Of a DNA stretch of 64,000 nt, positions 28,483 through 36,685 are shown piece after piece. Source of the stretch: Aquisalinus luteolus. Its GTDB lineage: Bacteria > Pseudomonadota > Alphaproteobacteria > Caulobacterales > Parvularculaceae. Each line of letters opens with the position of its first letter. Position 1 is the stretch's first letter. The DNA is taken from assembly GCF_009712425.2 (NCBI RefSeq), contig NZ_VCJR02000002.1, positions 682,001 to 746,000 on the forward strand, read 5' to 3'. A model generated the notes under the pieces. It worked only from the letters and a program-made list of their open reading frames with translations, was not told the origin of the DNA and did no database searches. The translations under genes were made by a program, and so were the position numbers.

Positions 28483-29259
28483 ATGTTCAAGAAAATCATC
28501 GCCGGGATGGGCATCGCCGCCACAGCCGGGGCTCTGGCTCTGGCACCGCTTGCTGCGCAGGCCGGGGACGAGGGCAGCTACAAGCTGTTCACATCCAGCA
28601 TCAATGACGACAAGACCTGGGCCGTGGTCGACACCGCGACCGAGACGACAGTCGTCGCCGAGAAGAAGGGCAGTGAGGTGAGCATCGTATCAGGCGCCGA
28701 CGCCGACGCGCGCCTTGCCGCCGTTTATGATGCCATGCCGCATACAGAAGTCGTGGAGCTCAATGACGGCTCCGACATGCGGATAATTACCGGAAACGGC
28801 AAGCACAAGATCAAGGTGGTCGAGCTCGATGACGGCGACGGCATCGATGTGGATGTCGAGCAATTGCTGGAAAAAGCCGGTGTCGATATCGAGGGCAATA
28901 TCACGGTCGATACTGACGAAGGCCAGAAGGTCATCGTCGTGAAGACGCTGAAATCCGATGATGGCGAAACCAAAGATGTCAAGGTCGAGGTTATCCGCTC
29001 AGGCGAAGACGGCGACATGGTCGACATGCCGGAACCGCCGCTGCCGCCGGAAGCAACGTGGACGGAAGAAGGCGGCAAGAAGGTCGTCGTGAAAACCAAT
29101 CACAAGATGGTCTTTGACTTTGACAGCGATGATGGCGTCAACCGGTCTTTCATGAAGATGACAGGCGTCAGCAAGGAAGATGCGGTCGAGTTCATTGATG
29201 ATATCGAGGACCTGACGGCCAGCGAGAAAGACAAGATGAAAGCAGCGCTAGCGCTTTAG
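28483..29259 (+). CDS. Acidic exported protein of unknown function
   Basis: 258 residues with a very good ribosome site (AAGGAGGG). Signal peptide cleaves near AAQAGDEG. The mature chain is strongly acidic with Asp/Val-rich strands repeated several times: ITGNGKHKIKVVELDDGDGI, VDTDEGQKVIVVKTLKSDDG, KKVVVKTNHKMVFDFDSDDG. These suggest a beta-rich, perhaps calcium-binding periplasmic protein, but no known domain is recognised. The last 40 residues are helical (DDIEDLTASEKDKMKAALAL). Confidence 0.72.
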   Translation: MFKKIIAGMGIAATAGALALAPLAAQAGDEGSYKLFTSSINDDKTWAVVDTATETTVVAEKKGSEVSIVSGADADARLAAVYDAMPHTEVVELNDGSDMRIITGNGKHKIKVVELDDGDGIDVDVEQLLEKAGVDIEGNITVDTDEGQKVIVVKTLKSDDGETKDVKVEVIRSGEDGDMVDMPEPPLPPEATWTEEGGKKVVVKTNHKMVFDFDSDDGVNRSFMKMTGVSKEDAVEFIDDIEDLTASEKDKMKAALAL

Positions 29260-29320
29260 CGATGTTCACCGCGTCATGGTGCGTCCCCTAAAGCACCCAG
29301 CGCCATGACGACCACCGCAG

Positions 29321-29352
29321 AAGCCCTGTCCCGAAAACCGGGGCAGGGCTTT
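29321..29352 (+). terminator. Rho-independent terminator
   Basis: Stem AGCCCTGTCCC / GGGGCAGGGCT with loop GAAAACC, followed by TTTCGGTTTT. It closes the acidic protein gene just before the convergent rsmD stop. Confidence 0.8.
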
Positions 29353-29358
29353 TCGGTT

Positions 29359-29934
29359 TTATCCCTTGCGAAACAGAAAGCCGATCTGGGTGTCGCCAAA
29401 TATGCGCCTGTCGTCTTCGACATATCCATCGGGTACGGAGCGTTTCTCGCGTGTCGACTGCTCGACGATGACAAGCGCCGCGTCCGAGAGCCAGTTGCCA
29501 TCGCGCAGGGCGGCGAGGGCCGGGCCGGTCAGGTCATTACCGCCGGTCTTGTTATAGGGCGCATCGAGGAAGGCGACATCGAACGGCGCGCCGACACCTG
29601 CCGGCTTGGTGCCGAGATCGGTCGCCGAGCGGCGGTGGATTCGCGTATTGCCGAACAGGGAGAGCGCTTCGACATTGTCGCGGATGACACCGCGTGCCTC
29701 CGCATCTGTTTCGACGAACAGGCAGAAGGAAGCCCCGCGTGACATGGCTTCGAGACCCAGCGCACCGGACCCGGCGAACAGGTCGATCACCCTCAGACCT
29801 TCGAAATCCACGCCACGCCCGTTCTCGAGGATGTTGTAAAGGCTCTCGCGCACCCGGTCGGTCGTCGGTCGTGTCGACAGGCCTTTCGGGCTTATCAGCC
29901 CACGGCCTTTATGTTGTCCACCGATGATCCGCAT
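29359..29934 (-). CDS. rsmD: 16S rRNA (guanine966-N2)-methyltransferase
   Basis: 191 residues. It opens MRIIGGQHKGRGL and TRPTTDRVRESLYNIL, then VIDLFAGSGALGLEAMSRGA is the AdoMet-binding loop and FDVAFLDAPY the catalytic motif. The usual motif is DPPY or DPPF; here it reads DAPY. RsmD methylates G966 in helix 31 of small-subunit rRNA. Last gene of a five-gene leftward operon, 3 bases after the DUF429-like gene. Confidence 0.93.
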   Translation of the reverse strand: MRIIGGQHKGRGLISPKGLSTRPTTDRVRESLYNILENGRGVDFEGLRVIDLFAGSGALGLEAMSRGASFCLFVETDAEARGVIRDNVEALSLFGNTRIHRRSATDLGTKPAGVGAPFDVAFLDAPYNKTGGNDLTGPALAALRDGNWLSDAALVIVEQSTREKRSVPDGYVEDDRRIFGDTQIGFLFRKG

Positions 29935-29937
29935 GGC

Positions 29938-30840
29938 TTACTCCTTCCACTCCGACCCGATCAGGCCGGCACCGACAATCCAGCCCTCTTCGCGTAACAC
30001 CTGACCTATCGTTTTGTCGTCAAGGCTTACGGGCCGGTCCAGCAATGGCCTGAACCGGTCCGCCTTGTCGAGACGGGCAAAGGCGGCGGCGAGCGTGCGT
30101 ACCTGCGCGGCGTCTTTCACCTCACCGTCGCGTAAAGAGACAGGAAAAGCGGACGGGTAGATCTCCGCCAGAGTCACCGCCTTGTCGAGCGTCTCTGCAA
30201 AATCAGTCTCGAAAGGCCAGACAGCGATGTGCCGCTTCAATCCCGGGACGCGCCGCAGGGCCTCCAGCCGGGCGATGCCGAGCAGTGACTGGCTGCCGAC
30301 CGCGCCGGTATAAGCGAGCTTCCAGACCGGTTGCGCCCCGGCCATGATCGTCTCGGCACGGCGCTTTTCAGCAATACCGGCGGGCATCTTCTTCGGTCGT
30401 TTCGGCCCCAGCCCGTCATAACTCCGACCTGCAGGGTGGCCCCAGAAGGGGCTGTTCCCCTTGAAACACGACCGGTTGAGAAAGGCCGCGACATCGAACC
30501 GGTTGGAAGTGTTCTTCTCGTCATCCTCGATCAGTTCGCCGAGTACTCGCCACAGCGCCTGCCAATCGGCCTTTCCGGCAATCGCCCTTGCCGTACCGGC
30601 AGGGTAACCGAAGGCGAAGTCGAACCCGGCGAACAGGCGCCGCCCATCTTCTGCGGCCCTCACGCAGGCCGCCTTGATGACTTCCATGGCTTCGTGTCGT
30701 GTGCGGATATTTTCAGGCCTGGTGACGGCAACGCGTCCGCTGCGGCGGCTGGCGGTCGCGATCCAGATAGAATCCTTGCCCAGTTTGGGGCCATTGGCCG
30801 CCGACCAGTCGCAGACGAGATACTCGTCGAACAGTGGCAT
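29938..30840 (-). CDS. DUF429-like (RNase H-fold) protein, function unknown
   Basis: 300 residues. The opening EYLVCDWSAANGPKLGKDSI and the later FAGFDFAFGYPAGTARAI suggest an RNase H-type fold with the acidic residues D and D in strands 1 and 4, as in DUF429 proteins. Alphaproteobacterial homologues are often mislabelled as cobalamin or molybdopterin biosynthesis proteins; I see nothing to support that. It overlaps the pseudouridine synthase stop (TGATG) and precedes rsmD by 3 bases, so it is translated with RNA-modification genes. Confidence 0.7.
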   Translation of the reverse strand: MPLFDEYLVCDWSAANGPKLGKDSIWIATASRRSGRVAVTRPENIRTRHEAMEVIKAACVRAAEDGRRLFAGFDFAFGYPAGTARAIAGKADWQALWRVLGELIEDDEKNTSNRFDVAAFLNRSCFKGNSPFWGHPAGRSYDGLGPKRPKKMPAGIAEKRRAETIMAGAQPVWKLAYTGAVGSQSLLGIARLEALRRVPGLKRHIAVWPFETDFAETLDKAVTLAEIYPSAFPVSLRDGEVKDAAQVRTLAAAFARLDKADRFRPLLDRPVSLDDKTIGQVLREEGWIVGAGLIGSEWKE

Positions 30841-31664
30841 CAGAAATTGAGGCCCTCACTCAGCTTCGCGCCCAGCTGTTCCTTCAGCATCTTGGCCTTC
30901 ACCTCTTCCAGCCCGCCAACCGGCAGCTTGCCCAGCTGGAACGGTCCGTAGGCGGTGCGGATAAGGCGGTTCACCTGCAGGTTCATGTGGCGCATAACGT
31001 TGCGGATCTCGCGGTTCTTGCCCTCGCGGATCGCCACGGTCATCCAGGCATTGTCGCCCTGCTGCTGGTCGAGGGTTGCCTTGACCGGCCCGTACTCGAC
31101 GCCATCGACAGTCACGCCATCGGCCAGCGTGTCGAGCTGTTTCTGGCTGATCTTGCCCCAGGCACGCACGCGATAGCGCCTGATCCAGCCTGTCGAGGGC
31201 AGCTCCAGCGCCCGTGCGAGGGCGCCATCTGTCGTCAGCAGCAACAGCCCCTCGGTCGTCAGGTCGAGGCGACCGACGGAAATGACCCGCGGCATGCCGG
31301 CTGGCAGGGTGTCGAACACGGTGGTGCGGCCCTGCGGGTCCTTGTGAGTGGTCACCAGCCCGTCGGGCTTGTGATAGCGCCAGAGCTGCGTTTTTTGCGG
31401 GGCACCGACACGGGCTTCGTCGACGCGGATGTCTTCCTCGCCGGTGACCTTGAAGGCAGGCGTTTCCAGCACGACGCCGTTGACGGAGACGCGGCCCTCG
31501 GCAATCAGCGTTTCGGCATCGCGGCGCGAACACACACCGGCATGGGCGAGATATTTGGCGATGCGGTCGCCGCTCGCCTCGGCATCAGGGCTTTGCGGCG
31601 GCTTTTGCGGCTTTCGCGTCTGTGCGGGCTTTCTGTCTCGCGACGGCGTTTTCTTCTCCGACAT
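30840..31664 (-). CDS. RsuA/RluB-family pseudouridine synthase
   Basis: 274 residues from ATG 31664; a TTG two codons upstream is an alternative. A Lys/Pro-rich leader (KKTPSRDRKPAQTRKPQKPP) precedes an S4 domain (RIAKYLAHAGVCSRRDAETL, IAEGRVSVNG). The catalytic motif is SVGRLDLTTEGLLLLTTDG with the nucleophilic Asp, followed by TGWIRRYRVRAWG and REGKNREIRNVMRHMN. This is the RsuA/RluB/RluE/RluF group; S4 plus the basic leader favours RluB (23S rRNA position 2605 in E. coli), though 16S targeting is possible. The first 80 bases overlap the CPBP gene upstream. Confidence 0.9.
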   Translation of the reverse strand: MSEKKTPSRDRKPAQTRKPQKPPQSPDAEASGDRIAKYLAHAGVCSRRDAETLIAEGRVSVNGVVLETPAFKVTGEEDIRVDEARVGAPQKTQLWRYHKPDGLVTTHKDPQGRTTVFDTLPAGMPRVISVGRLDLTTEGLLLLTTDGALARALELPSTGWIRRYRVRAWGKISQKQLDTLADGVTVDGVEYGPVKATLDQQQGDNAWMTVAIREGKNREIRNVMRHMNLQVNRLIRTAYGPFQLGKLPVGGLEEVKAKMLKEQLGAKLSEGLNF

Positions 31665-32607
31665 GGGCAATTTCTTTCGCGTGGGCGTCCGGCTTGATCG
31701 TCAGGACGGCCACGGTGCTTAGCGCCAGACCGACGATGGTGACAACCCCTCCCTCAAGGCCGGAATCGCCACCGGTGATCCAGACTGGCCCGGTCGAGGT
31801 CGATGTCATCAGCCTGTCAGCCCCGATATAGGAGCCTGAGACGGCAAAGCCGAAGATGTTGCCTTGCGCGAAATTCCACATGGCGTGATAGCCGCAAATG
31901 CCCCACAGGCTTGCCTCGCGCAGGGCATAGAAGCCGATGAAGACGCTGTAGAGAACTAGGTTGAGCAGGAACAACGGCGTGACGTTTTCATTGCTGCCAT
32001 GGGCGAGGGTAAAGATCGCCGAGGAGATGATGAAGGCGACGATCAGGCCGTGGCGCGCGCCGACAGACTGGAACAAGAGGCCGCGGGCAGCCAGTTCCTC
32101 GGTAGAGCCCTGCACCGTCCAGCCGAGCAACAGCACCAGCAGCGGCCAGACCATGGTCCAGTTTGCAGGCACGGCAGGGGCCGTGCTCTCGACCATGCCC
32201 AAGGCTGTCAGGCCATAGGTCATGACCGCCATGATCGCGATGGCCAGCACCGACCCACGGGCGAACTTGACGAGACCGGGTCCGAAATTACCAAGGCCGA
32301 AGGAGGCGAGGGAGCGTTTCTCGAAGACGAGGATCCAGACAAGGATCGGGATCGCACAGAAAATGAAGGTCAGGAACAGGTAGATGCCCTGCGTCGTCGA
32401 ATCGAACGTCGCCATCATCGCGCTGAAATTTTCGAGGTCGAGAACGATGTCGTCCTGCAACAGGCCCGCACCCAGAAGCGCAAAGAAAATAAGCGCCCCG
32501 ATCGTGCTGCCGACGATGAAGAACAGCAGGATCAGCGGCACACCCCACCATGCGGCGGTCACGCGCTTGCCTGCTTCGGCCATCATGAAAAAGGTCGGTT
32601 TGCTCAT
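31585..32607 (-). CDS. CPBP-family intramembrane metalloprotease, paralogue 1
   Basis: 340 residues with about eight membrane segments. The Abi/CPBP motifs are STEELAARGLLFQSVGAR (EExxxR), IFTLAHGSN (FxxxH) and GYHAMWNFAQGNIFG (HxxxN). These form the metal site of the type II CAAX protease family. The C-terminal tail is Ala/Lys-rich and lies in the 80-base overlap with the pseudouridine synthase. It follows paralogue 2 by 17 bases, so both are made from one message. Confidence 0.9.
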   Translation of the reverse strand: MSKPTFFMMAEAGKRVTAAWWGVPLILLFFIVGSTIGALIFFALLGAGLLQDDIVLDLENFSAMMATFDSTTQGIYLFLTFIFCAIPILVWILVFEKRSLASFGLGNFGPGLVKFARGSVLAIAIMAVMTYGLTALGMVESTAPAVPANWTMVWPLLVLLLGWTVQGSTEELAARGLLFQSVGARHGLIVAFIISSAIFTLAHGSNENVTPLFLLNLVLYSVFIGFYALREASLWGICGYHAMWNFAQGNIFGFAVSGSYIGADRLMTSTSTGPVWITGGDSGLEGGVVTIVGLALSTVAVLTIKPDAHAKEIAHVGEENAVARQKARTDAKAAKAAAKP

Positions 32608-32624
32608 GCTTGTTCCCTCTTGTC

Positions 32625-33548
32625 CTAATCGGGGCGAGTGTTCCTCATGAGGCCGAAAAAGGCAATCAGGATAAGGACGAGTGTCAGGGCAATGACGACC
32701 AGCGATATCTCGGTCTGGGTTGCTTCAAGCCGCATCAGGCGCGGTGTCTTGTCGAGGGTGATGAACAGCGTGTTCGGCGAGACATCGTCGCTGATTGCCT
32801 TCATCCCGAAAATCTCGCTCTGGGTGAAGTTCCAGGCAAGGTGGAAGCCCCACACCCCCCACAGGCTGTTTTCGGCGATGGCATAAAGGCAGAGGAAGAT
32901 TGCCAGCAGGAAGATGCCTGCGAAGTAATAGCCATTCTCGACCCCGTTGCCGGCATGGGCGAGGGTGAAGATGACACAGGAGACAACGACGCCAAGGATG
33001 AGCCCATGGCGGTGGCCGACGGTCTGCAGCAGGAAGCCGCGAAAGATGATCTCTTCCGAGCCTGTCTGCACTGCCCAGGCCAGCGGCATCAGGACGAGGG
33101 CGGCGAGGAGGGCAGCAAGCGGGAAGTCACCGACCGCGATTTCCAGCGTTCCCACACCGGTGAGGATCAGTGTGGCCGCCCAGATGATCACTGCTGCCAT
33201 GCCGAACAGGACGCCGCGCAGCCCCTTGGCCATCGCCGATGGCTCCAGCCCGAGACTGGTGAAGGTTCGCTTCTCCCAAAACCGCAGCCATAGCCACAGG
33301 AAAACGAAGACGAGGATCGTGTAGCCGACCAGCATGAAGATCGCATCGGGCAGGGCGAACGGGTCTACGCTCGTGCTGGTGGTGCCCTGTCGGGCTTCCA
33401 TTTCGCGGGGATCGACAAGGGGGGAGAACAGGAAGTAGCCGACGATGCCCCCGCCGATCATGCAGGCAAAAGAGACGATGAGCGCGACCAGCCCCGGCGT
33501 GCGCCTTCTTGCCTGCGATACGCGGTTGAAAAATACGCCTGCCCGCAA
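32625..33548 (-). CDS. CPBP-family intramembrane metalloprotease, paralogue 2
   Basis: 307 residues. The start is a TTG at 33548, supported by GAGGGG eight bases upstream. Motifs EEIIFRGFLLQTVG, IFTLAHAGN and GFHLAWNFTQSEIFGM correspond one for one to those of the following gene, and the topology is alike, so the pair is a tandem duplication. In bacteria such proteins act in peptide processing, bacteriocin self-immunity or membrane stress; no bacteriocin gene is seen here. First gene of the five-gene operon. Confidence 0.89.
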   Translation of the reverse strand: MRAGVFFNRVSQARRRTPGLVALIVSFACMIGGGIVGYFLFSPLVDPREMEARQGTTSTSVDPFALPDAIFMLVGYTILVFVFLWLWLRFWEKRTFTSLGLEPSAMAKGLRGVLFGMAAVIIWAATLILTGVGTLEIAVGDFPLAALLAALVLMPLAWAVQTGSEEIIFRGFLLQTVGHRHGLILGVVVSCVIFTLAHAGNGVENGYYFAGIFLLAIFLCLYAIAENSLWGVWGFHLAWNFTQSEIFGMKAISDDVSPNTLFITLDKTPRLMRLEATQTEISLVVIALTLVLILIAFFGLMRNTRPD

Positions 33549-33628
33549 CAGCTTGCCCCTCAGCTTGCTACTTGCGATATAAAGGCGGTTTTCAACGGCT
33601 GAACATCATCCACAGGTTGCAAAGGCGT

Positions 33629-34087
33629 ATGCGTGACGACAATGACTATATGCGCCTTGCGCTGGCCGAGGCGGCAAAAGCTGCCGAAGCGGGGGAAGTG
33701 CCGGTCGGGGCCGTCGTTGTTGCGCCCGATGGGGACGTGATCGCAGCGGCGCATAATGCGCCGGTTGGCAGCCATGACCCGACCGGCCACGCCGAGATCC
33801 GCGCCCTGCGCGACGCCGCCCGGTTGATCGGCAATTATCGCCTCACCGATATGATGCTGTTCGTGACGCTGGAACCCTGTGCCATGTGCGCCGGGGCGAT
33901 CAGCCATGCCCGGATCGCCCGGCTCGTCTATGCCGCCGATGACCCCAAGGGTGGCGCCGTCATGCATGGGCCGCGCTTTTTCGAGCAGCCGACCTGTCAC
34001 CACAGGCCCGTGGTTGAGCAGGGGCCGTTCGGTGAGGACGCCGCCGCCATGCTCAAGGATTTTTTCCGCGCACGGCGAAAGTCATAA
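33629..34087 (+). CDS. tadA: tRNA-specific adenosine deaminase TadA
   Basis: 152 residues from ATG 33629; the frame continues upstream without good start evidence. Zinc site is [11 protein letters not shown] (H, with catalytic E) and [11 protein letters not shown] (two Cys). It converts adenosine 34 to inosine in tRNA-Arg(ACG), allowing CGU/CGC/CGA decoding, and is essential in most bacteria. The last part, [19 protein letters not shown], carries the usual TadA tail. Divergent from the CPBP operon. Confidence 0.95.
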   Translation: MRDDNDYMRLALAEAAKAAEAGEVPVGAVVVAPDGDVIAAAHNAPVGSHDPTGHAEIRALRDAARLIGNYRLTDMMLFVTLEPCAMCAGAISHARIARLVYAADDPKGGAVMHGPRFFEQPTCHHRPVVEQGPFGEDAAAMLKDFFRARRKS

Positions 34088-34173
34088 TCAGCTGCAGATC
34101 AACTGCACCCGCCGCTTTCGGCAGCCGCCTGTCATCGTCATACTGGGGCAAAGCTGATTACCGGAGACATGAC

Positions 34174-35394
34174 ATGGATTTCGAGCATTCCCCCCGCGCC
34201 AAGGAGTATATCGAGAAGGTCCGCGCCTTCATGCAGGACCATGTAGAGGAGGGCGAGAAGGAGTATTTCCGCCAGTTGGCTGAATCGAGCGCGAAGGGCG
34301 AGCGCTGGTGTGTGCCGCCGGTGATCGAGGAGCTGAAGGCGAAGGCAAAAGAGGCAGGCCTGTGGAACATGTTCATGCCGAACCCTGATTTCGGCCCCGG
34401 TCTTTCCAATGCCGACTATGCGCCGATCGCCGAGCTGACGGGCCGCAGCCATATCGGGCCGGAAGTGTTCAACTGTGCCGCGCCTGATACGGGAAATATG
34501 GAAGTGCTGGAGAAATATGGCTCGCCGGAACAACAGGAAAAATGGCTGAAGCCGCTGCTGGCCGGGGAGATCCGCTCCGCCTTCCTGATGACGGAGCCTG
34601 ATGCTGCCTCCTCAGATGCCACCAATATCGAGACCCAGATCAAGGCCGATGGCGACCATTATGTCATCAATGGCCGCAAATGGTGGTCGTCCGGTGCGGG
34701 TGACCCGCGCTGCTCGATCTATATCGTCATGGGCAAGACCGATCCGGAAGCCGAGCGCCACCTCCAGCAATCGCAGATCCTGGTGCCCGCCGACACGCCG
34801 GGCGTGACGGTGAAGCGTCACCTGCCGGTCTTTGGCTATGACGACGCGCCCCACGGCCATATGGAAGTCGAGCTGAAAGACGTCCGTGTGCCGAAAGAAA
34901 ATATCATCCTAGGCGAAGGGCGCGGCTTTGAGATCGCGCAAGGCCGCCTCGGGCCGGGGCGTATTCATCACTGCATGCGGACTATCGGCGCCGCGGAGCG
35001 GGCGCTGGAGCTGATGGTCAAGCGCCTCGGCTCGCGCGAGGCCTTCGGCAAGCGCATCATCCAGCATTCGATCTGGGAACAGCGGATTGCCGAAGCCCGC
35101 GTCGATATCGAGATGACACGTCTTCTATGCCTGAAAGCCGCGTGGATGATGGACACGGTCGGCAACAAGGTTGCTCGCGGCGAGATCGCCATGATCAAGG
35201 TCGCCGCGCCGCGCATGGCGCTGAAGGTGATCGACGATGCGATCCAGGCCTTTGGCGGCGCCGGCGTGTGTGACGATTTCCCCCTCGCCAACATGTATGC
35301 GATGCAGCGCACGCTTCGCCTTGCCGACGGACCGGACGAAGTGCACTGCCGCTCCATCGCCCGGCTGGAAATGAAGAAATACATGAACCGTTAG
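34174..35394 (+). CDS. ACAD10/11-type acyl-CoA dehydrogenase
   Basis: 406 residues. Flavin and substrate motifs: [65 protein letters not shown] and [35 protein letters not shown]-type sequence (here [16 protein letters not shown]) and the following region are close to the dehydrogenase half of human ACAD10 and ACAD11. In those enzymes it works with a kinase domain to dehydrate 4-hydroxyacyl-CoA through a phosphorylated intermediate. The matching phosphotransferase is encoded separately at 42485-43531. Confidence 0.92.
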   Translation: MDFEHSPRAKEYIEKVRAFMQDHVEEGEKEYFRQLAESSAKGERWCVPPVIEELKAKAKEAGLWNMFMPNPDFGPGLSNADYAPIAELTGRSHIGPEVFNCAAPDTGNMEVLEKYGSPEQQEKWLKPLLAGEIRSAFLMTEPDAASSDATNIETQIKADGDHYVINGRKWWSSGAGDPRCSIYIVMGKTDPEAERHLQQSQILVPADTPGVTVKRHLPVFGYDDAPHGHMEVELKDVRVPKENIILGEGRGFEIAQGRLGPGRIHHCMRTIGAAERALELMVKRLGSREAFGKRIIQHSIWEQRIAEARVDIEMTRLLCLKAAWMMDTVGNKVARGEIAMIKVAAPRMALKVIDDAIQAFGGAGVCDDFPLANMYAMQRTLRLADGPDEVHCRSIARLEMKKYMNR

Positions 35395-35404
35395 GTCGCC
35401 GGAC

Positions 35405-35926
35405 CTATCCGCATTTGCGGAAGTAGGACGCGCTGCCGCCTTCCTTCGCTTCGCGCACTTCCATCAGCTGCTCGCCGGGAAAGTTTTCATCCTCGAACGG
35501 CGTGATGACCATTTGGGCGAGCGGGCCAATAGTGTTCTTCACGATAAGCCCGCCGCCATACTGGTAGTCATAGTCGAGCACGGCAACGGTTGTTTCGGCC
35601 TCACCGAAAAAACCGCCAAGGCCGAAGCCCTGTTCGATCACGACAAAACCTTCATCGCTCCAGAAGAAGGTGTACATGCCACTGACCGTGATACTGCCGC
35701 CCTCGCCGCTGACAACGGCCGATTGCTCGCACGGAATTTCCGCCAGCGGGTTGATATAGACACTGTCGTCCAGCGCCATCTGTTCCCAGCTGCCTTCCAG
35801 CAGGCTTTCATCATCGGAGAAGTCATCGTAATCGGTGAACTCTTCCAGTTCTGGTGCGGCCTCCTGTGCGGTGGCACCGGCCACCATGGCACTGCCCAGC
35901 AATGCTGCCAGAATAATCTCTTTCAT
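35405..35926 (-). CDS. Small exported protein, paralogue of its upstream neighbour
   Basis: 173 residues. Signal peptide ends near VAGATAQE. An acidic stretch (ELEEFTDYDDFSDDESLLE) leads to GSWEQMALDDSVYINPL, a central CEQSAVVSG, GMYTFFWSDEGFVVIEQG and a C-terminal SASYFRKC. The pattern GSW - Cys - TFF..DG - KC end is shared with the gene 18 bases upstream, so the two are likely duplicated. A C-C disulfide is likely. Not assigned to any known family by me; periplasmic or secreted. Confidence 0.68.
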   Translation of the reverse strand: MKEIILAALLGSAMVAGATAQEAAPELEEFTDYDDFSDDESLLEGSWEQMALDDSVYINPLAEIPCEQSAVVSGEGGSITVSGMYTFFWSDEGFVVIEQGFGLGGFFGEAETTVAVLDYDYQYGGGLIVKNTIGPLAQMVITPFEDENFPGEQLMEVREAKEGGSASYFRKCG

Positions 35927-35944
35927 GGTAATCCCCCGTCAGTC

Positions 35945-36538
35945 TCAGTCACATTTCAAAAGGAACTTGCTGCTGTCCTGCGATTGCAGCTTCAACATGG
36001 ATTTGCCGTCATTGGCGATGGCTTCCATGCGATAGATCTTGACTTCACGCTCGCCGCCATTATGCGGAAAGTTGTGTATCGTCACGCCACCGGCAACACC
36101 CAGCCGGGAATGAACAAGCTTGTATAGTCCGGGGTCGGAGAAAGAGAAGACACTCGATGGCGAGCGGTGCAGCAGGTAGAGCCCGTCCGGTGCGTAGAAA
36201 AAGGTGAATTCCCCCTTCGCTTCTTCCAGGCCGTCTGGCAGCTTTGCATCGTCCATTTCGGATGAACACTTTACAACGCCGATATCGATGCTCGGCACAC
36301 CGGAGGCATCGGAGCGCTGCCAGCTGCCGAGGATCATGTCGGCACCCTTTGTATCGAACTCTTTCAGCTTCAAGCCGGAAATACCGGCCTCACTGTCTTG
36401 ATCGGCTTTCTTCTCGACCTTGAGCTCTAGCAATGAGCTCTGTGAAGCTGAGGCTCCGCCAGAAAAAAATGCCCCGCCAGCAACCAAAGCCACGGCGAAC
36501 TTGCCCGCCATAGCGGGCATGAGAAATCGTTTATGCAT
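35945..36538 (-). CDS. Small exported protein, paralogue of its downstream neighbour
   Basis: 197 residues from ATG 36538; the ORF extends upstream but the signal peptide (FAVALVAGGAFFSGGASAS) begins here. It shares the GSW(Q/E) start (ADMILGSWQRSDASG), a Cys in VKCSSEMDD, EFTFFYAPDGLYLLHR and the C-terminal SSKFLLKC with the 35405 gene. Probably forms an internal disulfide. Function unknown. It is the first gene of the pair. Confidence 0.66.
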   Translation of the reverse strand: MHKRFLMPAMAGKFAVALVAGGAFFSGGASASQSSLLELKVEKKADQDSEAGISGLKLKEFDTKGADMILGSWQRSDASGVPSIDIGVVKCSSEMDDAKLPDGLEEAKGEFTFFYAPDGLYLLHRSPSSVFSFSDPGLYKLVHSRLGVAGGVTIHNFPHNGGEREVKIYRMEAIANDGKSMLKLQSQDSSKFLLKCD

Positions 36539-36620
36539 GTGATCTTCCCCTTGCTCTCTTCGCCAGTATGCAATGCCATACCCAATGGGCAAACCCCCGT
36601 TTCGGGGGAGGGCCGAAAGA

Positions 36621-36653
36621 GAAAAGGCCCGGAAAGAGGTTCCGGGCCTTCTT
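36621..36653 (-). terminator. Rho-independent terminator
   Basis: Stem AAGGCCCGGAA / TTCCGGGCCTT with an AGAGG-type loop and, on the minus strand, TTTTCTCTTT. It lies 33 bases after the serine hydrolase gene, before the next leftward gene. Confidence 0.85.
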
Positions 36654-36685
36654 GATGTGCGGTGTTATTTCGAAGCGAACGAGCG

